Of a stretch of 9,849 nt of DNA, positions 1 through 6,723 are shown in pieces. The stretch comes from an uncultured Bacteroidaceae bacterium (GTDB lineage Bacteria > Bacteroidota > Bacteroidia > Bacteroidales > Bacteroidaceae). Within the stretch, counting starts at the first letter, position 1. Every line of letters begins with the position of its first letter. The notes beneath the pieces are model-generated. The model had not been told where the DNA came from. It did no database searches and was given only the letters and a program-made list of their open reading frames with translations. The DNA is taken from assembly GCA_904502185.1 (NCBI GenBank), contig CAJGDX010000083.1:1-9849 (forward strand), written 5' to 3'. The translations under genes and the position numbers were made by a program.

Positions 1-1
1 A

Positions 2-62
2 AACTCCTCCCCTTGAAGAGGAGGTGGATTCAAAAAACACATTTTTTGAAGACGGAGGAGTT
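2..62. repeat. Nested inverted repeat, REP-like intergenic element
   Basis: The outer arms are AACTCCTCC at 2-10 and its exact reverse complement GGAGGAGTT at 54-62. Inside them lies a 9-bp hairpin, TTCAAAAAA at 29-37 with TTTTTTGAA at 42-50 and a four-base loop. A competing hairpin, CTCCTC at 4-9 with GAGGAG at 18-23, shares the left arm. The element sits about 70 bases past the proC stop, in non-coding DNA. The purine/pyrimidine-rich GGAGGAG ends resemble short dispersed intergenic repeats I recall from Bacteroidales genomes, but only one copy is visible here, so its repeated nature is inferred. It has little T-rich tail, so it is not a classical intrinsic terminator, although the folded RNA could protect or end the proC transcript. 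Confidence 0.5.
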
Positions 63-130
63 CAAGACACCTATGGAATGTTATATTTCCATTATTTCTA
101 ACTCACGTTAATATAGATGAATACGCATCC

Positions 131-928
131 CTATCGCTTGGTTGATGCCCGTAAGCCTTCAATAACACTATTCGTAAAGCCGGCAGCCTCCATTGCGTTG
201 AGCCCCTTGATAGTCAGGCCACCGGGGGTCGTTACACGGTCAATCTCAGCCTCGGGATGGGCACCACCGACCGAAAGAACATCGACAGCCCCACGCATCG
301 TCTGCATTACTATGCGTTTGGCATCGTCGGGGCGAAAGCCAAGTTCGACACCTCCCTCCATGGCTGCACGAATATAGCGCAGAGCATAGGCAATGCCACA
401 CGAAGCGAGCGAAGTACCGGCAGCGATAAGTCCCTCTTCAACAATCATTGCAGTGCCAAGCTCATTGAAAATATCGAGCAGTTCCGCCTCCTGAGCATCA
501 GTGGAACGAGCCGAAGCAATAAAGGTCATACTGCTCATGGTAGCTATTGCCGTATTTGGGATTACAAGATAGGTGGCAGGCAAGAGTCCTGAGCCATTGT
601 CGAGCCACTCGGACAACTGCGAGAGTCCCAGTCCACCAACCATCGAAGCAACAGAGTGACGTTTGTAATCGAGGCAAGGTTTTATCTCCTCAAGCACCTG
701 CTCTACCTTCCATGGCTTGACAGCAAGCACCACGAGGTCGGCAGCGCAGACTGCCTCACAGTTATCAACAGTTACATTAATAGCCGGAAACTCATTTTTC
801 AATGCTTCGAGCTTGGCCGATGAAGGGTTGGAAACATATATTTCGGAAGTAGCCACACGACTGCCACGGGCAAGTCCGCGAGCCAATGCACCACCCATGT
901 TTCCTGCACCGATAATTGCTATTTTCAT
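131..928 (-). CDS. proC: Pyrroline-5-carboxylate reductase (ProC)
   Basis: This cytoplasmic enzyme catalyses the last step of proline synthesis, reducing 1-pyrroline-5-carboxylate to L-proline with NAD(P)H. The 265 residues match the family's usual length. The N-terminus is a Rossmann fold with the dinucleotide motif GAGNMGGAL at residues 7-15. The strand AVKP (69-72) and the IPNTA segment (123-127) follow, the latter matching the family's MPNTP region. The C-terminal dimerisation domain contains the P5CR signature around residues 231-251, with the core TTPGGLTIKGL. The Arg that often precedes MPNTP is replaced by Leu-Val here, which may be lineage variation. The ATG at 928 starts directly at the Rossmann strand MKIAIIG, so the start is secure. 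It lies 6 bases after the stop of the upstream membrane protein gene and is probably co-transcribed with it. No other arginine or proline synthesis gene is in view. Confidence 0.96.
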   Translation of the reverse strand: MKIAIIGAGNMGGALARGLARGSRVATSEIYVSNPSSAKLEALKNEFPAINVTVDNCEAVCAADLVVLAVKPWKVEQVLEEIKPCLDYKRHSVASMVGGLGLSQLSEWLDNGSGLLPATYLVIPNTAIATMSSMTFIASARSTDAQEAELLDIFNELGTAMIVEEGLIAAGTSLASCGIAYALRYIRAAMEGGVELGFRPDDAKRIVMQTMRGAVDVLSVGGAHPEAEIDRVTTPGGLTIKGLNAMEAAGFTNSVIEGLRASTKR

Positions 929-934
929 GGTAGA

Positions 935-1366
935 CTACTCTTTTATATCAGAAACGACCTCGCCATTGACATACTTCAGAAGCACGCTGCCGCTACGGCC
1001 AAGCTCTATTATGGCAGCAATGGCATCTGTAGCCCCGTCTACCACTATAAGAGAATTCTCATCGGCCAACCTTGCCGAACGAATTACTGTATCCTGAGTG
1101 ACAGGAGAACCAACGTACAACAGGCTATCGTTAAGAAAGAGCGAGTAAGCACGACCCTTGAAAGAGTCGTCGAAGCGCACCGAATAGTCGTATCGGGGCT
1201 TAGCCTTTGCTGCTACCTTCTTTCCCTCATCGGAATTGTACCAATATTGTTGCAGTGTCAAGTAGCTGAACAGACTTATGATTATCAGAATTATAAAAAA
1301 GAAAAAGACGCTGCCGAAGAGGAAATTCATATTTGCCTTAGCTCCTTTGCTGTTTTTCAAAGCCAT
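935..1366 (-). CDS. Hypothetical single-span membrane protein upstream of proC
   Basis: I do not recognise this 143-residue protein. It has a short basic N-terminus (residues 1-14), then one very hydrophobic segment at about 15-38 rich in Phe, Ile and Leu. About 105 soluble residues follow, starting with a Lys-rich stretch near 49-58. The positive-inside rule suggests the N-terminus is cytoplasmic and the C-terminal domain is periplasmic. That domain reads as alternating strands (YSVRFDD, SLFLNDSLLYVG, SLIVVDG, GSVLLKYVNGEVV), suggesting a small beta-rich fold, but I see no catalytic motif. Met13 is an alternative start that would keep the membrane segment. The ATG at 1366 is favoured because it adds the basic flank and lies 50 bases from a plausible promoter. 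The gene ends 6 bases before proC, so the two probably form an operon, but a functional link to proline synthesis is not evident. Confidence 0.8.
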   Translation of the reverse strand: MALKNSKGAKANMNFLFGSVFFFFIILIIISLFSYLTLQQYWYNSDEGKKVAAKAKPRYDYSVRFDDSFKGRAYSLFLNDSLLYVGSPVTQDTVIRSARLADENSLIVVDGATDAIAAIIELGRSGSVLLKYVNGEVVSDIKE

Positions 1367-1415
1367 ATTGCAGAGTATTTGTTATACGTTAATGGGTGGG
1401 AATTTTATATCAACG

Positions 1416-1448
1416 CGAAGATACACATTTTAATTCATTATAGTACAA
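1416..1448 (-). promoter_or_regulatory. Probable promoter of the membrane protein-proC operon
   Basis: On the minus strand TATCTTCG (1423-1416) matches the Bacteroidota -7 consensus TAnnTTTG at all but one fixed position. A TTG (1448-1446) stands 22 bases upstream, within the broad spacing range of the -33 element. The predicted start of transcription leaves a leader of roughly 40 bases before the ATG at 1366. The site lies immediately after the terminator of the upstream DUF1080 gene, as expected for a new transcription unit on the same strand. It is a motif match only. Confidence 0.4.
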
Positions 1449-1454
1449 GAAACA

Positions 1455-1486
1455 AAAAGTTCCGCAAAAAATTTTGCGGAACTTTT
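1455..1486 (-). terminator. Strong hairpin terminator after the DUF1080 gene
   Basis: Two perfectly complementary 15-base arms (1455-1469 and 1472-1486) flank a two-base centre. The core is GTTCCGC/GCGGAAC, bordered by A and T runs. On the minus strand the hairpin starts 25 bases after the stop codon at 1511 and its descending arm runs into CTTTTTGTTTC, a T-rich tail typical of intrinsic termination. The flanks are T-rich in the other direction too, but no plus-strand gene reads into it from the left. Confidence 0.8.
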
Positions 1487-1510
1487 GTTCAGATATAATC
1501 GAATGTATGA

Positions 1511-4500
1511 TTATTTCTTGTCGAGGCTCTTGATACGTACGTTACGAATCCAGAGTTCTGAACCGTGACCAAGGAAGCCGATGTAACCCTTCTTGTTGAG
1601 CAATCCGGGGTGATTGAGACCGTCGCGTGTTTTTGTACCACCCTCAGAAGCCTCGCGGATGTTACCCTCTGTGATTACGATGCCGTTTACAGTGATGCGG
1701 ATGTAGTCACCCTTAGCATATACCTCCTCTGTATTCCACTCGCCTACGGGTTTGCAAGCGTCGAATACCTTGGGAGCGATAACACCGTAAACTGAACCGT
1801 GGTGCTGGTAGGGCTTCAACCATGATGTGTAGATGGGGTTGAAGTGGTCGAGAATCTGAAGCTCCATTCCGTGGTAAGCAGCATCCTTACCCATGGGGGT
1901 ACGGATACCTACACCGTTGTTTGCACCGGGAGTAAGTTTGAACTCGAAACGGAAGATGAAGTCACCGTACTCGTCCTTTGTGTAGAGGTTACCGAAACCG
2001 CTGCCACGTTTGCGAACTGCGATAGTACCGTTCTCTGTAGCGTAGTTTGTCTTGTCACCCTGCCACTCGTTGAGTGATGTACCGTCGAAGAGGAGTTTGA
2101 AGCCCTCTTTCTTCTCCTGTGCTGAGAGCTGATAAGGCTCAGCCTGGGGCAACTCCTTGATGTAGAGGTTGCGGTAAGCTACCTTGCTGCCATGAGCCTG
2201 AAGCTCGATCTGCTCTTTAAGGATTACGGGGAGTGAACGGTTCCAGTAGTTCTCCATGATTACGTTGTTAACAACGAGTTCACCATTGAGGTATACAGTA
2301 ACGCGCTCGTCTGTCATCTTGATGTAGAAGCTGTTCCACTGACCTACGGGGTTGTCGGCAACCTTAAGGGGTTTGTTAGCGTTAACGCTGTTGTTGTAGA
2401 GACCGCCTGAACCTACCTGTGCGCCTACGTTTGTGCGACGTGTATCCCAAATCTGAACCTGGGGTGTACCACGGAGGTAGATACCAGCATCGGGTTCGCT
2501 GCCATCATAAAGCATCCAGTCAACATACATTTCGAAGTTGCCGTACTGTTTCTCTGTGCAGAGGCTGCTGCCTTCGCCGTTGAAGAGGATTGTACCGTCA
2601 ACTGCTGACCAGCTCTTAGCCATACCCTCGTTAGCCTCTTTCTGAAGCTTAGCAAGCTTTGTCTTGTTGAGTTTAGCACGCTGATAGGGGTTGTCGTAGG
2701 GAGCTGCCAAAAGACCCTTCCAACCTGTGAGGTCTTTGCCGTTGAACATTGTCACGAAACCTGTCTCGTTGAGTTTGGCAAGTTTCTCAAGGTGCTGCTT
2801 GATAGCGGGTACCTCGTAGATAGCGTCGCCACCCTTGATTACCTCAGCTGCACGGTTGAGGAGAGCTACAACCTCGGGGCCGTTGAACTCGATGTTACCC
2901 AATGCGAGTACGCGAACAGCCTGAGCTGCTGCCTGCTGCAATGCGGGAACTTCGATGAACTGACCTGCATAGATGATACCGAGGAATGTGTTTGTCTTAG
3001 CAACTGACTGAAGAACTCTTACCTTCTGAGCGTCAGTTGTAGCAAAGTCCATTGCGTTGCGATACATCAACAAGCGCTGTGCGCCGGGAAGTTTGTTGTC
3101 GATGCTCTTCATGTAAGCCTCGAACGCAGCGCTGAGAAGCTTTGTATCTTTCTTTGCCACGAGGTCGTTGCAGATGCCGAGAAGCTGCTGGTTGCTTGCT
3201 GTCTTGAAGACAATAGGCCAGTAGAGATTCTGCTTGCCGGCTGCTACTGAAGCCTTGCGAGCGTTGATAGTCTTGAACTGCTCGTCCTTGCTCAGGCTTG
3301 ACATAGCTGCGAGGATAGCATCCTGAACAGCGGGAACATATTTAGCATCGCATTTCTCGAGAAGTGCGTAGAGTGAACCGAGGTTGTCCTTTGTAGAAAC
3401 GTCCTTAAGTGCCTTGTAAGCAGCATCCTTAACAGCTGCGTCGCTTGAGTTCAACTGCTCGTTTACGAGTGCGTTGAAAGAAGCGTCCTTGCGAGCTGAG
3501 ATGATGTTAAGAACAGCTGTTTCACCAACCGCTGACTTACCTTCAACTGCAACTGCAGGCTGACAAACGTTACCTTTGTAAGATTTCAAAACTTTCTCGG
3601 CAAGAGCAACTTTCTCTGCGTCAGCTGAAGCGAGCAATGCTGCAACGTCGTTGATGTTGTCGGGGTTGCCAATGCGAGCCAATGCCCATGCAGCAGCAGA
3701 TACTACTTCCGCGTTCTCTGAAGAGAGAAGGGGAACGATGCTAGCTGTGTTGGCAATTGAAGCGTGGTTGCCCATCCAGTAGAGGTAGTCAATTTTCACG
3801 CAATCCTTAGCCTTGGCAATCTTCTTTGTAGCCTCGTCCATGAGGAGCTTGATAGCCTCTTCGCTTGCTGCGTTTGCATCGATAGCATAGATTGTAGCAA
3901 GGCGATACTGACGGCAGTCATCCTTGAGAGCCTTCAGAATCTCTTTCTTGCCAGCCTCGATACCTACGTTCTTAACATACTTGCTGATAGCTACGCAACG
4001 TGCTGCGTTGTTCTCGAAGTTGGGTTCGAGTTTGGCTGCAGCCTTAAGGTTCTTTGCAAGTGTCTTTGCATCAACAGGTGCAGCAGCCTCCTCTGCGGGA
4101 GCCTTTATTACACCAAGATGACGCAACTGGCGCACCAGGAACTCTTTGTTTGTAACCAACAGGGGCTGTGTCTGTGAATCCTTGATGTTGTCACCAGTGA
4201 GTTTGCTGTTGATGCCATCATATGCTTTCTTGATTGCATCAACTACAATCTGACGTTTCTGAGCGTCGAATTTGGGGTTTGAAACGTATGCCACATATCC
4301 GTCGATTGCATATTCTACAAGGTGACGTGTGTCATCGTTCTTCTGCAACATAGTGAGAAGCATGTTGATACCCTCAGCGCCGGTTTCAGCAATGTCGCCC
4401 ATAAGTTTATTGAACTTTTTCTGTGTATCGGCGGGCAACATATTAAGCGCGTCTCCTATCTTGGTTGCTACAGCTCTTTCAGAACCCTGAGCGTTTGCAT

Positions 4501-4558
4501 TGAGGCCGAAGAAGAAAGCAACAAGGAGTGTAAGTATTATACTTTTATATTGTCTCAT
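1511..4558 (-). CDS. Secreted HEAT-like plus tandem DUF1080 (3-keto-disaccharide hydrolase) protein
   Basis: This 1015-residue protein begins with a Sec signal peptide (basic start, hydrophobic core at about 7-18, likely cleavage after ANA at 21-23). There is no lipobox Cys, so it is probably soluble in the periplasm. Residues about 30-590 are Ala- and Leu-rich helical repeats of HEAT type, clearest at 255-330 (AAAWALARIGN, 287-297) and 365-420. Two DUF1080 (PF06439) domains follow, at about 600-803 and 818-1012. Each opens with a [ML]F[ND]G...L..W motif (604-613 and 823-832) and carries a D/N-x-G-x-x-x-R segment, a QxxD segment, and G-[QE]-W-N before a strand ending in L/V-NG. Characterised family members cleave 3-keto-glycosides, so a glycoside-cleaving role is inferred. 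The gene starts 20 bases after the upstream oxidoreductase stop and very likely shares its transcript. Codon choice (CGT, GGT, GTA) looks like that of a highly expressed gene. Which of the two domains is active cannot be told. Confidence 0.9.
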   Translation of the reverse strand: MRQYKSIILTLLVAFFFGLNANAQGSERAVATKIGDALNMLPADTQKKFNKLMGDIAETGAEGINMLLTMLQKNDDTRHLVEYAIDGYVAYVSNPKFDAQKRQIVVDAIKKAYDGINSKLTGDNIKDSQTQPLLVTNKEFLVRQLRHLGVIKAPAEEAAAPVDAKTLAKNLKAAAKLEPNFENNAARCVAISKYVKNVGIEAGKKEILKALKDDCRQYRLATIYAIDANAASEEAIKLLMDEATKKIAKAKDCVKIDYLYWMGNHASIANTASIVPLLSSENAEVVSAAAWALARIGNPDNINDVAALLASADAEKVALAEKVLKSYKGNVCQPAVAVEGKSAVGETAVLNIISARKDASFNALVNEQLNSSDAAVKDAAYKALKDVSTKDNLGSLYALLEKCDAKYVPAVQDAILAAMSSLSKDEQFKTINARKASVAAGKQNLYWPIVFKTASNQQLLGICNDLVAKKDTKLLSAAFEAYMKSIDNKLPGAQRLLMYRNAMDFATTDAQKVRVLQSVAKTNTFLGIIYAGQFIEVPALQQAAAQAVRVLALGNIEFNGPEVVALLNRAAEVIKGGDAIYEVPAIKQHLEKLAKLNETGFVTMFNGKDLTGWKGLLAAPYDNPYQRAKLNKTKLAKLQKEANEGMAKSWSAVDGTILFNGEGSSLCTEKQYGNFEMYVDWMLYDGSEPDAGIYLRGTPQVQIWDTRRTNVGAQVGSGGLYNNSVNANKPLKVADNPVGQWNSFYIKMTDERVTVYLNGELVVNNVIMENYWNRSLPVILKEQIELQAHGSKVAYRNLYIKELPQAEPYQLSAQEKKEGFKLLFDGTSLNEWQGDKTNYATENGTIAVRKRGSGFGNLYTKDEYGDFIFRFEFKLTPGANNGVGIRTPMGKDAAYHGMELQILDHFNPIYTSWLKPYQHHGSVYGVIAPKVFDACKPVGEWNTEEVYAKGDYIRITVNGIVITEGNIREASEGGTKTRDGLNHPGLLNKKGYIGFLGHGSELWIRNVRIKSLDKK

Positions 4559-4578
4559 GTTCTTTTAATTTAATAAGG

Positions 4579-5871
4579 TTAGAATTTCCAAGGTGCTCTC
4601 ATGGGCTGGTAAACGAGTGCATTTGCTGCTTCGTCGTTTACAAACTCCTCTTTCTCTGAGTCGAACTCGAGTGTACGGTTAAGCTGCAATGCAACGATAC
4701 CCATGTTCACGAGTGTACAGCTGCGGTGACCGTTCTCTTCGTTGAGAGCAAACTTCTGACGTGTTCTTACGCACTCCTCGAAGTCTGTATTCTGGGGCAG
4801 AGGATCGGGGAACTCAGCGAGTTTCTTCTGCCAATCGGGAATATCGCAAACGAAGTTGTTGTAAACGTTACCTTTAGGACCTGAGATGTAGGGAGTGTTG
4901 GGGTTACCGTAGTCGCCTCCCCAAAGTACAATCTGGCAACCATCTGCGTAAGTATAGGTGATTGAACGCCATGTACCGATTGCATCAGAGTGCTGCTGGG
5001 GTGCATCTACCTCAACCTTAACAGGGCTTTCGTTGTCTTTGCCAAGGAAGTACTGTACGGGGTCCATGTAGTGCTGACCCATGTCGCCAAGACCACCACC
5101 ATCATAATCCCAATAACCACGGAATGTCTGGTGTACGCGGTGTGCGTTGTAGGGTTTGTAGGGAGCCGGACCTAACCACATATCGTAGTCAAGTTCCTTG
5201 GGAATGGGCTGGGGCTCGAGTTTGTCCTTACCTACCCAGTAGAACTTCCAGTCGAAACCGGTATGTTTAGAAATTGTAACCTTCAAAGGCCAACCGAGAA
5301 GACCGCTTGCAACGAGTTTCTTCAAAGGCTCAACGGGTGTGCCGAGACCATAGAAAGTATCTTTGAAACGGAACCATGTATTCAAACGGAATACGCGGTT
5401 GTTCTGCTGCACAGCCTCACGTACTTTTTTACCTTCACCGATGGTACGTGTCATAGGCTTCTCACACCAGATATCCTTACCGGCCTTTGCAGCCTCTATA
5501 GCCTGCAATGCGTGCCAGTGGGGAGGTGTTGCAATGTGTACGATATCTACGTTGGGGTCGTAAACCAATTCTCTCCAATCCTCATAAGCTTTGGGATTGG
5601 CGTCAACCTTTTTGTCGCCTGCCTCAGCTTTTTTCTTTGCAAGCTCAAGACCTGACTTCAAGTGGTTCTTGTCACAGTCGCAGATAGCAACCAAACGTGT
5701 GTTTGCGTAACCATAGTGTCCGCGACCCATGCCACCGACACCGATGATACCTTTTGTAAGTTGGTCACTTGGTGCAATGTTGCCATTACCACCCAATACG
5801 TGACGCGGAACGATAGACAGCGCTGCTAACGCTCCCGATGCTTTTAGAAAATTACGTCTGTTAATAGCCAT
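4579..5871 (-). CDS. Tat-signal Gfo/Idh/MocA family oxidoreductase
   Basis: This is a 430-residue NAD(P)-dependent dehydrogenase of the Gfo/Idh/MocA type. Residues 1-27 form a twin-arginine signal (INRRNFLK at 3-10, then an Ala/Leu-rich core ending near HVLG), so it should be exported folded with its cofactor. The Rossmann domain follows, with the motif GVGGMGRGH at 44-52, the strand end CDCD at 64-67, ATPPHWH at 114-120 and the hallmark EKP at 137-139. The C-terminal domain has WLGPAP (232-237) and GGGLGDMGQHYMD (258-270), where Asp263 and His267 correspond to the family's substrate-binding DxxxH-type pair. Such enzymes oxidise or reduce sugars, often at C3 of glycosides; the substrate here is unknown. 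It is first in a two-gene unit with the downstream DUF1080 protein, with a -7 promoter element 60 bases upstream. The start at 5871 is fixed by the Tat motif. It resembles the secreted paralogues abundant in gut Bacteroidota. Confidence 0.93.
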   Translation of the reverse strand: MAINRRNFLKASGALAALSIVPRHVLGGNGNIAPSDQLTKGIIGVGGMGRGHYGYANTRLVAICDCDKNHLKSGLELAKKKAEAGDKKVDANPKAYEDWRELVYDPNVDIVHIATPPHWHALQAIEAAKAGKDIWCEKPMTRTIGEGKKVREAVQQNNRVFRLNTWFRFKDTFYGLGTPVEPLKKLVASGLLGWPLKVTISKHTGFDWKFYWVGKDKLEPQPIPKELDYDMWLGPAPYKPYNAHRVHQTFRGYWDYDGGGLGDMGQHYMDPVQYFLGKDNESPVKVEVDAPQQHSDAIGTWRSITYTYADGCQIVLWGGDYGNPNTPYISGPKGNVYNNFVCDIPDWQKKLAEFPDPLPQNTDFEECVRTRQKFALNEENGHRSCTLVNMGIVALQLNRTLEFDSEKEEFVNDEAANALVYQPMRAPWKF

Positions 5872-5930
5872 TTTTCTATAAATTTATAAAAGTTATTTTG
5901 GGTATATACTATTATCCAAATTTAATCCTT

Positions 5931-5938
5931 CAAAGATA
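5931..5938 (-). promoter_or_regulatory. -7 element for the oxidoreductase-DUF1080 unit
   Basis: On the minus strand TATCTTTG matches the Bacteroidota -7 consensus TAnnTTTG exactly. It lies 60 bases before the ATG at 5871, leaving a leader of about 55 bases, AT-rich and without obvious secondary structure. No clear TTTG -33 element stands at the usual 19-21 base distance; a TTTGC occurs 31 bases upstream, which is too far. The -33 part may therefore be weak or replaced by an activator. I saw no riboswitch in the leader. Confidence 0.5.
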
Positions 5939-6074
5939 ACTTAAAAAAACGATATAACATGTAAAATCGCAAACTATTTTATCACTTTTGCCGTTTTATT
6001 TGTCACCACCGAACAAACAAGTGTTAACAGATAGATTTTTTCGCTTTTTTTCCATTTTTCTCATAACTTTATAG

Positions 6075-6082
6075 TAATTTTG
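6075..6082 (+). promoter_or_regulatory. -7 element for adk-obgE
   Basis: TAATTTTG matches TAnnTTTG exactly and lies 44 bases before the adk ATG at 6127. The upstream 30 bases are T-rich (runs at about 6034-6059) without a proper TTG at -33. The 255-base gap 5872-6126 is otherwise AT-rich non-coding DNA shared by two divergent promoters. I see no gene or structured RNA in it. Confidence 0.5.
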
Positions 6083-6126
6083 TCAAGATTTATAGGTAAG
6101 AAATTTATTGGATACAAATTTGCACT

Positions 6127-6699
6127 ATGCTTAATATTGTAATTTTTGGCGCTCCCGGTTCCGGAAAGGGTACACAGAGCGAAAGAATTTTGGAGAAATA
6201 CGGTGTTAACCACATATCTACAGGTGACGTACTCCGTGCAGAGATAAAGGCCGAAACAGAACTTGGAAAGACAGCAAAAGGCTTCATCGACCAGGGTCAG
6301 CTGATTCCCGATTCATTGATGATAGATATACTCGCTGCCAAACTCGACAGTTTTGTAGGCAGCAAAGGCGTTATCTTTGATGGATTCCCCCGCACCATTG
6401 CCCAGGCGGACGCACTTAAGGCAATGCTCAACGAAAGAGGACAAGACGTAACAGTAATGCTTGAACTTGATGTACCCGAAGATGAGTTGATGACACGCCT
6501 TATCAAACGAGGCATCGAGTCCGGCAGAACAGACGACAACGAAGAGACCATCAAGAAACGTCTGAAAGTATATCACGAGCAGACATCACCCCTGAAAGAG
6601 TGGTACAAGAACGATGGCAAGCACTGCTACATCAACGGTCTTGGCGACCTTGACAGAATATTTGCAGACATTGTTGCTGCCATTGAATCAAAGAAATAA
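6127..6699 (+). CDS. adk: Adenylate kinase (short, LID-less type)
   Basis: Adenylate kinase interconverts ATP + AMP and 2 ADP in the cytoplasm and sets the adenylate energy charge. The 190-residue protein has the P-loop GAPGSGKG at 8-15, the AMP-binding STGDVLR (31-37), DGFPRT at 85-90 and the arginine-containing region RGIESGRTDDNEE at 128-140. That region bridges directly to IKKRLKVYH, so the large LID insert of the roughly 215-residue bacterial form is absent, as in short-type enzymes; there are no zinc-binding cysteines. The ATG at 6127 begins immediately at the first strand MLNIVIFGAP, so the start is firm. obgE follows 24 bases after the stop in the same direction, indicating co-transcription. 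In Bacteroides relatives hpt is often found just upstream; here there is a promoter region and a divergent gene instead. Confidence 0.97.
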   Translation: MLNIVIFGAPGSGKGTQSERILEKYGVNHISTGDVLRAEIKAETELGKTAKGFIDQGQLIPDSLMIDILAAKLDSFVGSKGVIFDGFPRTIAQADALKAMLNERGQDVTVMLELDVPEDELMTRLIKRGIESGRTDDNEETIKKRLKVYHEQTSPLKEWYKNDGKHCYINGLGDLDRIFADIVAAIESKK

Positions 6700-6723
6700 C
6701 AAAAGCATTCACCCTACCCCACC

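Noticed and set aside
73..92. ATGGAA/TTCCAT hairpin downstream of proC as a terminator
   Set aside because: It has only six AT-rich base pairs with an eight-base loop and no T run following on the minus strand.
3764..4177. Plus-strand open frame of 137 codons, rich in Cys and Leu, within the DUF1080 gene
   Set aside because: It is antisense to the HEAT-like region and arises from the codon bias of that gene; the sense strand has an unbroken 1015-codon frame with a signal peptide and domains.
5263..5655. Plus-strand open frame of 130 codons within the oxidoreductase gene
   Set aside because: It is antisense to the conserved Rossmann and substrate-binding regions and shows Cys-rich, low-information translation.
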